Origin: Fusibacter paucivorans
GTDB taxonomy: Bacteria; Bacillota; Clostridia; Peptostreptococcales; Acidaminobacteraceae
DNA: 64,000 nt
Assembly (NCBI RefSeq): GCF_018390735.1
Contig: NZ_JAHBCL010000024.1
Location: forward strand, 17,604 to 81,603
Direction: 5' to 3'
A program made the position numbers and the translations under genes. Positions 45,993 through 55,321 of the stretch are shown here, one piece after another; the stretch's first letter is position 1; the number at the start of each line of letters is the position of its first letter. Under the pieces are notes generated by a model. It searched no databases. It was not told the origin of the DNA and saw nothing but the letters and a program-made list of their open reading frames with translations.

Positions 45993-47411
45993 ATGGGGAT
46001 GAAACAGCACACGCTTAAAGAAGCGTGGGAAATGTTAATTGAACAAATTGAAGAAGGTGTGCACATCGTTGATGATCAAGGTGTTACCATCGTTTACAAT
46101 CGGGCGATGTCAGAAATAGAAGGTTACACCGCCGAGCAGGCGATTGGCCATCATTTGCTTGAAATTTTTCCGAATTGGCAAAAAGAAAACAGTACATTGC
46201 TAACCGTTCTTGCCAGCGGTGAAGCGATTTATGGCAGGCGACAACAATATGTCAATAGTAAGGGAAAGCGTATCACCACCGTCAATACGACATTGCCGTT
46301 ATTTGAGAATGGTGTCCAGATTGGGGCAATTGAAATCGCGAGAAATTTGACGGCTGTTTCACATATGAGCGAACAAATTTTGGCATTGCAGCAGCAACTT
46401 ATAAAACCCATTCAGCCAAAAGACAAAATAACGCATTATACATTTGATCAGATGATTGGCAAATCAACCGTGTTTATGAAGGCAAAACAGACAGCACAGT
46501 TTGCAGCCAAGAGTGATTCAAGTGTTCTGATTTACGGGGAGACAGGTACGGGTAAAGAGGTTTTTGCACAGAGTATTCATTATGCCAGTCGGCGCTTTGA
46601 GAAGCCTTTTATAGCGCAAAACTGTGCGGCTATTCCCGAAACTCTGCTGGAGGGTATTCTCTTTGGCACGACAAAGGGGGCTTATACGGGTGCCGTTGAC
46701 AGACCGGGTCTTTTTGAGCAGGCCAATGGCGGTACGTTATTTCTGGATGAAATCAACCACATGCCGTTAAGCCTTCAAGTGAAGCTTTTGCGGGTTTTAC
46801 AGGAAAAAGCGTTAAGGCGTATTGGCGGGCTAAAAGAAATCGCTGTAAACGTCCGCATTATTACAGCGACAAATGAACCGCCAAGTGTTTTGCTTTCTAG
46901 AGAAAAGCTGCGTCGGGATCTCTATTACCGAATTAATGTTATCTATATTCACATTCCCAAATTAATAGAGCGCCGTGAGGATATTCCACTGCTGGCAAAT
47001 GCATTTGTAAAGCAGTTTAACGACAGTATGACGAAACGGGTTCAGAGTATTGAAAGGGATTTCATGGCGCGGCTCATCAACAGTAAATGGCCTGGCAATG
47101 TAAGAGAACTTCAAAATGTTATCGAAGTGGCGATGAATGCAGCTGATGAGAATGCACACCAATTGAATACGGAGGCGGCAATGGCTTATGAAACGGCATG
47201 GATGGCAGAAGCCCCCGATGAAAGCGAACACTTGACAGAGCGTAGAATAGATTATGATGACATAGACAATTTGGCCGCATTCCTACAGCGTATTGAAAGC
47301 GATGTTATCTCACATGTTCTTGAAGACTGCGATGGCAATATCTCCAAAGCAGCTAGAAAGCTTAATCTATCACGGCAAAATCTTCAGTATAAGATTAGAA
47401 AACGGCGTTAA
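45993..47411 (+). CDS. PAS-AAA-Fis sigma-54-dependent activator (RocR-like)
   Basis: The 472-residue protein has an N-terminal PAS domain (about 12-120), a sigma-54 AAA+ domain with Walker A GETGTGKE starting at residue 182, the sigma-54 contact loop GAYTGA (229-234) and Walker B GTLFLDEI. A C-terminal Fis-type helix-turn-helix follows (about 435-472, GNISKAARKLNLSRQNLQYKI). This architecture is that of RocR, which activates arginine/ornithine catabolism in B. subtilis. Two genes downstream is an ornithine-degradation operon with a -24/-12 promoter. I infer that this protein controls it. The start ATG is not strongly set; 45999 is also possible. Confidence 0.9.
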   Translation: MGMKQHTLKEAWEMLIEQIEEGVHIVDDQGVTIVYNRAMSEIEGYTAEQAIGHHLLEIFPNWQKENSTLLTVLASGEAIYGRRQQYVNSKGKRITTVNTTLPLFENGVQIGAIEIARNLTAVSHMSEQILALQQQLIKPIQPKDKITHYTFDQMIGKSTVFMKAKQTAQFAAKSDSSVLIYGETGTGKEVFAQSIHYASRRFEKPFIAQNCAAIPETLLEGILFGTTKGAYTGAVDRPGLFEQANGGTLFLDEINHMPLSLQVKLLRVLQEKALRRIGGLKEIAVNVRIITATNEPPSVLLSREKLRRDLYYRINVIYIHIPKLIERREDIPLLANAFVKQFNDSMTKRVQSIERDFMARLINSKWPGNVRELQNVIEVAMNAADENAHQLNTEAAMAYETAWMAEAPDESEHLTERRIDYDDIDNLAAFLQRIESDVISHVLEDCDGNISKAARKLNLSRQNLQYKIRKRR

Positions 47412-47524
47412 AAAGATAAATAAATTCCCTAAATAAAGTCATTGATTTTACGTAGTCTTTATATAAATTTTACGGTCATATGACGTTGCTGTGCTATAGT
47501 TTTCCATGAAAGAGAGGACGTCGT

Positions 47525-49351
47525 ATGGATATGGCAACAGCAGATATGGTAACGTCGCCGCCAATAGGCGATTACGAAACGGATGTATTAACCTTCCAGC
47601 AGATATTAGAACAGGGCAATATTTCGACACGCTATCAGCCCATTGTCAATTTAAAAACTGGTGACATTATCGGCTACGAAGCACTTTCAAGAGGACCAAT
47701 GGACAGCGAATATTATTCGCCGTTGGCACTGATTGATAAGGCGCATGAGCTGGGACTGGTATGGGAACTCGAAATGCTCTTTCGGCAAAGGGCGCTCGAG
47801 CATATCAATGCGCTTCAATCAGATCAGTATATGTTCATCAACGTGGATCCGGATGTGATCAAGACAAATGAATTTAAAAGCGGATTGACGCGTGAATACC
47901 TCGATTTCATTGGTGGTAAAGAGACGAACATCGTCTTTGAAATAACAGAAAGAACGGCGATTACAGATTATGAAATGTTTCAGCGCGTTCTCGAAAATTA
48001 TCGAAAACAAGGTTATCAAATTGCGATAGATGATGTTGGAGCAGGTTATTCAGGGCTTCGCTCAATAACGGAAATAAGACCTAATTTTATTAAAATTGAT
48101 ATGGATTTAATTCGCAACATCGATAAAGATTTTTTTAAACAAGCGCTAATCAAAGCCTTTGTTGAAACGGCGACGACGACGAATATTACAATTATTGCAG
48201 AGGGAATTGAGACAAAAGAAGAGCTTAAAACGCTTATTTTATTAGGGGTTCATGCAGGACAGGGATTTTTGCTGCAACAGCCGCAATTGCTCTTTACAGG
48301 CATTAGCAATGTGATTAAGCAAAAAATATATGACTATAATCATATTTCCTTTAACCTCAATCAATTTTCACAGGCGTATCATTATATTTCCAATCTCGTC
48401 AATGCGCCGAAAGAAACGACATTTGAATCCATGACGTCTTGCGAAACGATTCGCAATTATATGGAAAAAGAGTGCTTAAGACGTGTCTGTATTTGTGATC
48501 ATGAACAACCGGTCGGCATTGTTATGAAGCATAATTTGGATGCAACGATGTCTGGCAAGTACGGGTATGCGGTTTTTTCCAATCGTCCCATTGAGCGCAT
48601 CATGAATCGAAAGCCGCTTGTCGTTGATTACTATACACCGATTAATGTTGTTGCCAAACTGGCAATGGGTCGCTGTGATGACGAAATATTTGATGATGTC
48701 GTTGTGACGCAGTCTTCACAATTTTTTGGACTCGTATCAATGAAAAATATCTTTGAATACACATTGATGTATGAGAAAAATAGCGCGAAGGAGCAGAACC
48801 CGTTGACCGGTTTGCCTGGAAACACGATTATTAATCGGGTGCTGACAGATTTGGTTAATTCTGAAAGCCAAGCCTGTGTGATGTATGTTGATATTAACGA
48901 GTTTAAAGTTTACAATGATGTTTACGGATTTGAAAAAGGCGACGTAATGATTAAATCCCTTGCTGAAATGATTAAGTCAGAAGCTGGACAGGTCTTTCCA
49001 CAAACTGCTTTTGTCGGTCATATAGGCGGTGATGATTTTCTAATCGTATGCAGCGGCAGTGATGTAAGTTATGAAATGCTTGCCAATCGCATTATTAAAC
49101 GGTTTGGCAGCGAACGCGCTGCATTCTTTTCGAAAGAACACAATGCGCACCATCAAATTGTGTCGGAAGATCGCTATGGCATTACCCGGACTTTTTCATT
49201 GACATCACTTTCGATTTCTGGGATTTTCGGCGATTTGTCATCCTATAAAACCAGTGAGCGCCTTAGTGAAGCACTTGCAAAACTCAAGAAAATTGTCAAG
49301 AAAAAAGGAGAAAGTGCATCAATCTTTATCAATTGTACGCCTGCTTCATAG
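47525..49351 (+). CDS. EAL-CBS-GGDEF cyclic-di-GMP protein
   Basis: The 608-residue protein has an N-terminal EAL phosphodiesterase domain (about 20-270) with E52 in GYEALSRG, IAIDDVGAGYSGL and IIAEGIET, so it looks catalytically complete. A CBS-like pair (about 295-430) and a GGDEF-type domain starting at NPLTGLPGN follow. The site reads GGDDF (501-505) in place of GGDEF/GGEEF, which often means altered or lost cyclase activity. It has no transmembrane helix. It lies between the sigma-54 activator and the ornithine operon. Confidence 0.9.
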   Translation: MDMATADMVTSPPIGDYETDVLTFQQILEQGNISTRYQPIVNLKTGDIIGYEALSRGPMDSEYYSPLALIDKAHELGLVWELEMLFRQRALEHINALQSDQYMFINVDPDVIKTNEFKSGLTREYLDFIGGKETNIVFEITERTAITDYEMFQRVLENYRKQGYQIAIDDVGAGYSGLRSITEIRPNFIKIDMDLIRNIDKDFFKQALIKAFVETATTTNITIIAEGIETKEELKTLILLGVHAGQGFLLQQPQLLFTGISNVIKQKIYDYNHISFNLNQFSQAYHYISNLVNAPKETTFESMTSCETIRNYMEKECLRRVCICDHEQPVGIVMKHNLDATMSGKYGYAVFSNRPIERIMNRKPLVVDYYTPINVVAKLAMGRCDDEIFDDVVVTQSSQFFGLVSMKNIFEYTLMYEKNSAKEQNPLTGLPGNTIINRVLTDLVNSESQACVMYVDINEFKVYNDVYGFEKGDVMIKSLAEMIKSEAGQVFPQTAFVGHIGGDDFLIVCSGSDVSYEMLANRIIKRFGSERAAFFSKEHNAHHQIVSEDRYGITRTFSLTSLSISGIFGDLSSYKTSERLSEALAKLKKIVKKKGESASIFINCTPAS

Positions 49352-49403
49352 CGAGAATTTTTAAATGAATGGCTTCATTGCCAACATGTGTTTTAATATA
49401 GAT

Positions 49404-49462
49404 GAATCCCCTGTTAGATAATGCTTCAAGCGTTGAAGCATCTTTGGACAGGGGATTTTGTT
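49404..49462 (+). terminator. Long two-part terminator after the EAL-GGDEF gene
   Basis: An outer stem (AATCCCCTGT at 49406-49415 with ACAGGGGATT at 49448-49457) encloses a perfect inner hairpin ATGCTTCAA/TTGAAGCAT (49421-49441), then TTTTG. Confidence 0.85.
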
Positions 49463-49499
49463 TATGATCTGAAACGATCGGTGGAATGGATATGAAAAA

Positions 49500-49564
49500 G
49501 CAAAATATTTTGCGCATCGCAATGAACGTAAAAATTATTTGCGGTAAAATGCAAAATATTTTGC
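49500..49564 (+). promoter_or_regulatory. Two identical palindromes, likely enhancer for the sigma-54 activator
   Basis: GCAAAATATTTTGC, a perfect palindrome, occurs at 49500-49513 and 49551-49564. Their centres are 51 bp apart, about five DNA turns. Related GCAAA/TTTGC half-sites surround the second copy. They lie about 130-200 bp upstream of the -24/-12 element, the usual enhancer distance. Confidence 0.65.
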
Positions 49565-49691
49565 TTTTTTCGCAAATAGGGATGTATGGATAATTGATGA
49601 TCTGTGTGGTTATGCATTATTTGACGTAAGAATAAAATGATATAGTGTCATTGCAATGGTTTCACGGTATTTGGACTTATGAGAATGCGTA

Positions 49692-49707
49692 TGGAATCAT
49701 TATTGCA
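49692..49707 (+). promoter_or_regulatory. Sigma-54 (-24/-12) promoter of the ornithine operon
   Basis: TGGAATCATTATTGCA has the invariant GG (49693-49694) and GC (49705-49706) ten bases apart, with TTGCA at the -12 part. The -24 part differs from TGGCAC at two positions. Transcription would start about 49718, with the RBS and ATG following by 49818. No good sigma-A promoter was seen in this gap. Confidence 0.65.
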
Positions 49708-49817
49708 TTGACTAATTGTATATTGGCGATAGCGGGAAATTGATTCTACAGCATAAGGATGCGAAGTTTAAAAGCAATGGCATTCAAAAAATGTGCTATT
49801 CAAGGAGGTATTGATTC

Positions 49818-50882
49818 ATGAGAACAGAACCAATAAAAGTGGTTATTTGGGGATTTGGCGCCATGGGAAGCGGTATGGCTAAAGTATTGCTCAATAAAAG
49901 CGGCGTATCAATTGTCGGTGTCTGTGATTGCCATGAAGCTCGCAGAGGGCGTGAGATGCACGAGATATTGGGAGTAGAACGCGGTAATCGAAAGCCTGTT
50001 ATCGTTGAGGCGAAAATTGAAAAAGTATTAACAGAGAGAAGCTGCGATCTCTGTCTGATCGCGACACATTCCTTTACAGAAGATGCTTTTCCCGGGATTA
50101 CTTATGCGCTTTCAAAAAAAGTTAATGTTATCTCGACAGCAGAGGAGATGGCTTATCCAAAAGCAAAAAATCCGGCACTCGCCGAACAGCTGGACCAATT
50201 GGCAAAAGCCAACGGTGTTTCAGTTCTAGGGACTGGGATTAATCCGGGGTTGATGATGGACCTATTAGTCGTTGCGTTAACAGGTTGCATGACAGATGTC
50301 AAGCATATCGAGGCAAAGCGTGTGAACAGCCTTTCGCCGTTTGGAAAAGCCGTTATGGAAGAACAGGGGGTTGGTTTATCGGAAGCTGCCTTTCAAGCAG
50401 GTGCAGAAAACGGCAGCATTGCAGGGCATGTTGGCTTCGAAGAATCGATTGCCATGATTGCAGAAGCGTTGCAGATGCCGATTGATCAGATAGAGACTCA
50501 AAAATCACCTATTTTAACCGATGTTGAAAGACGGTCGCCATATGGTTATGCTGCGGCAGGACATGTCGCAGGTGTCAATATGACTGGACAAGGGCTGCAT
50601 CAAGGCGAAGTGATGATTGATATGGTTCATCCGCAGCAGATTGAACCACAGCTCGGTGGGGTTCATACAGGCGATTATATTACACTGACGGGAACGCCGC
50701 CGGTGCATATGGCTATTACACCGGAAGTTGACGGGGGGATTGGTACGATTGCCATGTGTGTTAACATGATCCCACATGTTATCAATGCGCGGCCGGGATT
50801 AAAAACCATGCTGGATTTGCCGGTGCCAAGGGCGATTATCGGGGATATGCGACATTATCTGGAGGCGGAAGATGACATTTAA
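49818..50882 (+). CDS. ord: 2,4-diaminopentanoate dehydrogenase
   Basis: The 354-residue protein has an N-terminal dinucleotide-binding fold with G12-x-G14-x2-G17 (GFGAMGSG). It matches the ornithine-pathway oxidoreductase Ord described in Clostridium sticklandii. It oxidises and deaminates 2,4-diaminopentanoate to 2-amino-4-oxopentanoate with NAD(P). It is the first gene of the operon, with CAAGGAGG before the ATG. Its 3' end overlaps ortA by 11 bases. Confidence 0.93.
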   Translation: MRTEPIKVVIWGFGAMGSGMAKVLLNKSGVSIVGVCDCHEARRGREMHEILGVERGNRKPVIVEAKIEKVLTERSCDLCLIATHSFTEDAFPGITYALSKKVNVISTAEEMAYPKAKNPALAEQLDQLAKANGVSVLGTGINPGLMMDLLVVALTGCMTDVKHIEAKRVNSLSPFGKAVMEEQGVGLSEAAFQAGAENGSIAGHVGFEESIAMIAEALQMPIDQIETQKSPILTDVERRSPYGYAAAGHVAGVNMTGQGLHQGEVMIDMVHPQQIEPQLGGVHTGDYITLTGTPPVHMAITPEVDGGIGTIAMCVNMIPHVINARPGLKTMLDLPVPRAIIGDMRHYLEAEDDI

Positions 50883-51186
50883 AAAAGGAACATGGATACG
50901 GATTAAGCGTGTGGTGATGCAATCCGAGGAGCGCACGGCACAAATTCCAGAAGATACGCGGCGTGTGCCGCTGGAGATGTGGGTAAAAGGTTTTGCTGAA
51001 CAAGATGGCCATCTAGGCGATACCATATGTGTTCGAACACTAACTGGTCGTGTAGAGCGGGGAGAGGTTGTAGAAATAGAACCGGTATACGGTCATGATT
51101 TTGGGCAATTTATCCCGGAAATATTAACCATTGGCATAACGCTTCGTAAAATCTTGGATGGGGGTGAGCACTGTGACGAATCATAA
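50872..51186 (+). CDS. ortA: 2-amino-4-oxopentanoate thiolase, small subunit OrtA
   Basis: The 104-residue protein starts inside the ord gene (11-base overlap) with GGAGG-rich sequence ahead (CTGGAGGCGG). It has the family features WIRIKRVVM and GRVERGEVVEIEPVYGHDFG. OrtA is the small subunit of the thiolase that splits 2-amino-4-oxopentanoate with CoA into acetyl-CoA and D-alanine. It has no catalytic cofactor site of its own. The large subunit gene overlaps it. Confidence 0.93.
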   Translation: MTFKKGTWIRIKRVVMQSEERTAQIPEDTRRVPLEMWVKGFAEQDGHLGDTICVRTLTGRVERGEVVEIEPVYGHDFGQFIPEILTIGITLRKILDGGEHCDES

Positions 51187-52594
51187 TGATAATCAGGGCT
51201 ATGATGCTGTGATGAAGCGGCGAAATGAAATCATGAAGCGAGCTGTTGGCATTGATTATGCAGCTTTTGAATTTGACAACATTGGTTTCGACTATGAGCG
51301 CATGATGCGTGAAGTGGGTTATACGCTTTCAGAAGTGATTGCGATACAGCGTTCGCAAGGGGTTGGCAATACGCCGATGATAAAACTCAATCGCCTGACT
51401 GAATTGGCGCGAAAACTTAGCCCAGAAGGGATGGGTGCCCAACTCTTTTTAAAAGATGAAGCGTCGAATCCATCAGGCAGTTTTAAAGCTAGACGTGCAG
51501 CAGTCGCTGTATATCAGGCAAAAAAACTGGGTTATGAAGGCGTCGTTGCAGCGACGAGTGGCAATTACGGTGCAGCAGTTGCATCACAGGCAGCGATGCA
51601 GGGCCTCAAATGTATCATTGTACAGGAAACCTATGATTCAAAAGGACAAGGTCAGCCTGAAATTATTGAAAAAGCGCGTAAATGCGAAGCCTTTGGCGCT
51701 GAAGTTGTTCAATTGACAGTCGGACCGGAATTATTTTATCAGTTTCTCATTATTTTGGAACAAACGGGGTATTTCAACGCTTCACTCTATACACCTTACG
51801 GCATAGCCGGTATTGAGAGCCTTGGTGCAGAGATTGCAGACCAAATGATGGCAATGACGGGCCGCTATCCCGATGCCGTTGTTTGTACCAATGCGGGCGG
51901 CGGCAATCTGACGGGTACAGCCAGGGGGCTTCAAAAACGCGGCGCAGACGCAACGAAGATCATTGGCGCTTCCGTAGACTTATCGGGACTTCATATGGCA
52001 AGCGACAGGGATTTTAACCGAAAATCCTTTACCACAGGCCATACGGGATTCGGCCTGCCGTTTGCGACGATGCCTGATCGTTCAGATGTGCCGCGATCAG
52101 CGGCACGGCCGCTGCGCTATATGGATTCTTATGTCACGGTTAAGCAGGGGGAAGTATTTTACATGACAGAAGCATTAGCACAGCTTGAAGGGATGGAACG
52201 CGGTCCAGCGGGAAATGTTTCGCTAGCGGCAGCATTTGCACTTGCGATGACGATGCCGAGAAGTGCGACGATTGTCGTACAGGAAACAGAGTACACAGGT
52301 GCCGGTAAACATATACAGCCGCAGCTTAGTTTTGCTAGGCAGAATGGTATCGAAATTCGCTTTGGGCATCCAGATGAAGAAGTGCCGGGAAATAGTATTA
52401 TATTGCCGTCACATCCATCGCAAATGAAAGCGCGACCGCTAGAGTTAGTACAGCTGCGAAAACGCTTAGTTGAAAACTTAGTCTTTGCCACTGCAAAAGG
52501 GGGCAAAGCAAATTTATCTGATCGGGAAATTGCATTTCTAGCAGATGAGAGCCGCTTCACAAAGACAGCGGTAGAGAAAATCATTTTTGGATAG
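51173..52594 (+). CDS. ortB: 2-amino-4-oxopentanoate thiolase, large PLP subunit OrtB
   Basis: The 473-residue fold-type II PLP enzyme has Lys105 in SNPSGSFKARR as the likely Schiff-base residue. Threonine-synthase-like phosphate contacts (TNAGGGNLTGTA) are also present. GTG at 51173 is chosen because GGGGGTGA lies five bases upstream; the ATG at 51158 precedes that site. It overlaps ortA by 14 bases, suggesting coupled translation and equal amounts. With OrtA it makes acetyl-CoA and alanine. Confidence 0.92.
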   Translation: MTNHNDNQGYDAVMKRRNEIMKRAVGIDYAAFEFDNIGFDYERMMREVGYTLSEVIAIQRSQGVGNTPMIKLNRLTELARKLSPEGMGAQLFLKDEASNPSGSFKARRAAVAVYQAKKLGYEGVVAATSGNYGAAVASQAAMQGLKCIIVQETYDSKGQGQPEIIEKARKCEAFGAEVVQLTVGPELFYQFLIILEQTGYFNASLYTPYGIAGIESLGAEIADQMMAMTGRYPDAVVCTNAGGGNLTGTARGLQKRGADATKIIGASVDLSGLHMASDRDFNRKSFTTGHTGFGLPFATMPDRSDVPRSAARPLRYMDSYVTVKQGEVFYMTEALAQLEGMERGPAGNVSLAAAFALAMTMPRSATIVVQETEYTGAGKHIQPQLSFARQNGIEIRFGHPDEEVPGNSIILPSHPSQMKARPLELVQLRKRLVENLVFATAKGGKANLSDREIAFLADESRFTKTAVEKIIFG

Positions 52595-52684
52595 AGTGGG
52601 GATAAGATTAAAAGCGCCTATAAGAACGATATTGTCAATGTGAGTGTTTGATCAAGCGATTATGAAGAAAGCGAGGGAAACAAG

Positions 52685-53065
52685 ATGAATCAATATACAA
52701 AACGTGAAGATGATTTTGAAAATAGACGAACGCATCTTGCACAGCTAACAGAATCAGAAGTGGAGGCGCGTTTTTGGTCATTGCTGGATGAAATTGTGAG
52801 TCCACTGCTGACACTGGCTAAAACACATACATCGCCATCAATTGAACGGTCGGTATTGCTCAGAATGGGTTTTTCCAGTTTGGAGGCAAAACCGCTGGTT
52901 GAAGAGGCTATTCGAAGAAATCTCGTCGGACACGGTGTGGGACACCTTGTTTATTATAAGGCAACACAGGATTGCATAACCATTCGCGAAGCTGGATTGG
53001 CGATGCTTCAAGGCAACGGATGGGAAGCACTTGAAGTGCATTTTGGTCAGGAGGTGGCACAATGA
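52685..53065 (+). CDS. oraS: D-ornithine 4,5-aminomutase, small subunit OraS
   Basis: The 126-residue protein has the OraS marks: RRTHLAQLTESEVEARFWSLL and SIERSVLLRMGFSSLEAK and an HGVGHLVY end. It is the alpha subunit of the cobalamin- and PLP-dependent aminomutase that turns D-ornithine into 2,4-diaminopentanoate. The stop overlaps the oraE start (ATGATG) by four bases. Confidence 0.95.
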   Translation: MNQYTKREDDFENRRTHLAQLTESEVEARFWSLLDEIVSPLLTLAKTHTSPSIERSVLLRMGFSSLEAKPLVEEAIRRNLVGHGVGHLVYYKATQDCITIREAGLAMLQGNGWEALEVHFGQEVAQ

Positions 53066-55317
53066 TGTCGTCATTAATGCCAAATGAAAAAATTGATATT
53101 CATGCGATTTTAGACGATTTAGAAAATTACAGGCCGAAAAGACGCGGTTGGATTTGGCGAGAAAAATCGGCACAGCAAACCTATGGTCCCTTTCAGTATC
53201 GAGATATGTCAACGGCGCTGGTAAACGGAATTGCTCAGCCTGCGGCAAGCTATTTCAGCAATATTGACCCACAGCCTGAGAACACGATAACGACTGAGAT
53301 CGCCTCGGGGCGTTTTGAAGATGATATTCGCCGCATGCGTATGGCGGCATGGCATGGTGCTGACCATATCATGGTTATTCGTACAGCGGGACAGTCTCAT
53401 TTTGATGGGCTTATCGAAGGCACACCGCAGGGCATTGGCGGGATTCCAATTTCCAGAAAGCAGGTTCGCGCCCATCGAAAAGCGCTTGATCTCATTGAAG
53501 AGGAAGTGGGCAGACCTATTAATTACCACTCCTATATATCTGGTGTAGCAGGTCCGGATATTGCTGTGATGCTTGCAGAAGAAGGCGTGAACGGTGCACA
53601 TCAGGATCCTCAGTATAACGTACTCTATCGCAATATTAACATGGTTCGCTCTTTTGTGGATGCAGCTGAATCGAAAAAAATTATGACATGGGCCGAAATG
53701 GTTCAGATTGATGGTGCACACAATGCCAATGCGACAGCACGTGAAGCGTGGAAAGTTATGCCTGAGCTCATGGTGCAACACGGCATCAATGCGCTTTTTT
53801 CTCACAAAGTGGGTATGCCGAAAGAAAATATTGCGCTTTCAACAGTGCCGCCGACGGCAGCGCCTGCCCCCTGTGTTAGGCTGGATCTACCTTATGCTGT
53901 CGCCCTTAGAGACCTTTTTAAAGATTATAAGATTCGAGCGCAAATGAATACGAAATACATCACATCATCATCCAGAGAAGCGACGGTGACGCATGTGATG
54001 AACATGTTGATTTCAAGGTTGACATCAGCGGATATTCAATCGACGATTACACCGGATGAGGGGCGCAATGTTCCATGGCACATGTATAATATTGAAGCGT
54101 GCGAAACGGCAAAACAGGCGCTGTCGGGGATGGATGGCCTTATGGAGCTGGTAGCGCTTAAACGAGAGGGCGTTCTCGGTGAAGAAGTTAGGCAGCTTAA
54201 AGAACGTGCGGTTTTATTCCTTGAAGAAATAATTGCTGCCGGCGGATATTTTGAGGCTGTTGAAAAAGGTTTCTTTGTGGATTCCGGCCTTTATCCTGAG
54301 CGGAACGGTGATGGCATCGGAAGACAATTGAATGGTGGTGTTGGCGCTGGAACGGTGTATAAGCGGCACGAAGATTATATGGCGCCTGTAACGGCTCATT
54401 ACGGGAATAATAATGTTGCGCAGTATGATGAGAGGAAAGTATCAGAGCCTTCAGCGCTTATTGATGGCTGTACGTTGGAGAAACCGGAAAAAATTATCTA
54501 TATTGACGAACTGGACCCAGAAGACAATGTCAATAAGCGTCTAGATGAAACCGAACACTATCGGCAAAAAGAGGTTCCGATGATTACGCCGGAAGTCCAG
54601 TGGCTCGGAGATGGTATCGTACAGGTAGATCTCGTATTGCCGACAGATGCAAGAACAGCTCAATATGCAGCTGTCTATTTTGGTGAACAAATGAATCTTA
54701 AGGAGGTTGAGGTTATTCATATAGAAGCACTGCATCCCAGTGAAGGGTCACGTGTACAAATTAAGGGCGTCCTGAAAGTCGACTTAAATTTGTCAGAGCT
54801 CGTTATTCCCGAGACGCCCGAAGTTTACGACGACGATACGATACGCCATATTTTTGAAACGACCTCTGTTAAAATTGTCGCCGGGACAGTTGGTGAAGAT
54901 GAACATTCCGTTGGCTTAAGAGAAGTGATTGACATTAAACACGGTGGGATAGAAAAATACGGCTGTGATGTCACTTATCTCGGAACATCGGTACCAATAG
55001 AGAAACTCGTCGATGCTGCTATTGAAATTAATGCGGACGTGATCCTAGCGTCTACGATTATTTCACATGATGACGTTCATTATAAGAATATGAAGCGCAT
55101 TCATGAATATGCTGTTGAAAAGGGCGTGCGGGATCGCTTCATTATCTGCGCAGGCGGCACGCAGGTGACGCCGGAAATTGCCAGAAAGCATGGGATGGAT
55201 GAAGGGTTTGGCAGATATGATCGCGGCGTCAATGTTGCAACGTTTATTGCAAAGACGCTAACCCATGTTACGGAACTAGCACCATCAGACAGCGCAATCG
55301 CCGAGAAGGAAGCGTGA
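53062..55317 (+). CDS. oraE: D-ornithine 4,5-aminomutase, large subunit OraE
   Basis: The 751-residue protein is the catalytic subunit. It has an N-terminal barrel and PLP region followed by a C-terminal cobalamin-binding Rossmann domain (about 605-735). There D613-x-H615-x2-G618 (DEHSVG) supplies the base-off cobalt ligand, and the later CAGGTQVTPE follows. It moves the 5-amino group of D-ornithine to carbon 4 by radical chemistry using adenosylcobalamin. The length fits the clostridial enzyme. RBS is GGAGGTGG. Confidence 0.95.
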   Translation: MMSSLMPNEKIDIHAILDDLENYRPKRRGWIWREKSAQQTYGPFQYRDMSTALVNGIAQPAASYFSNIDPQPENTITTEIASGRFEDDIRRMRMAAWHGADHIMVIRTAGQSHFDGLIEGTPQGIGGIPISRKQVRAHRKALDLIEEEVGRPINYHSYISGVAGPDIAVMLAEEGVNGAHQDPQYNVLYRNINMVRSFVDAAESKKIMTWAEMVQIDGAHNANATAREAWKVMPELMVQHGINALFSHKVGMPKENIALSTVPPTAAPAPCVRLDLPYAVALRDLFKDYKIRAQMNTKYITSSSREATVTHVMNMLISRLTSADIQSTITPDEGRNVPWHMYNIEACETAKQALSGMDGLMELVALKREGVLGEEVRQLKERAVLFLEEIIAAGGYFEAVEKGFFVDSGLYPERNGDGIGRQLNGGVGAGTVYKRHEDYMAPVTAHYGNNNVAQYDERKVSEPSALIDGCTLEKPEKIIYIDELDPEDNVNKRLDETEHYRQKEVPMITPEVQWLGDGIVQVDLVLPTDARTAQYAAVYFGEQMNLKEVEVIHIEALHPSEGSRVQIKGVLKVDLNLSELVIPETPEVYDDDTIRHIFETTSVKIVAGTVGEDEHSVGLREVIDIKHGGIEKYGCDVTYLGTSVPIEKLVDAAIEINADVILASTIISHDDVHYKNMKRIHEYAVEKGVRDRFIICAGGTQVTPEIARKHGMDEGFGRYDRGVNVATFIAKTLTHVTELAPSDSAIAEKEA

Positions 55318-55321
55318 AGTC

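Noticed and set aside
49500..49564. The GCAAAATATTTTGC palindromes as terminators
   Set aside because: They are short, AT-rich perfect palindromes without loops, occur twice at helical spacing, and a real terminator for the upstream gene already lies at 49404-49462.
49772..49800. A sigma-54 promoter at TGGCATTCAAAAAATGTGCT close to the ord start
   Set aside because: The GG and GC are 14 bases apart, not 10, and it would leave almost no leader before the ribosome binding site.
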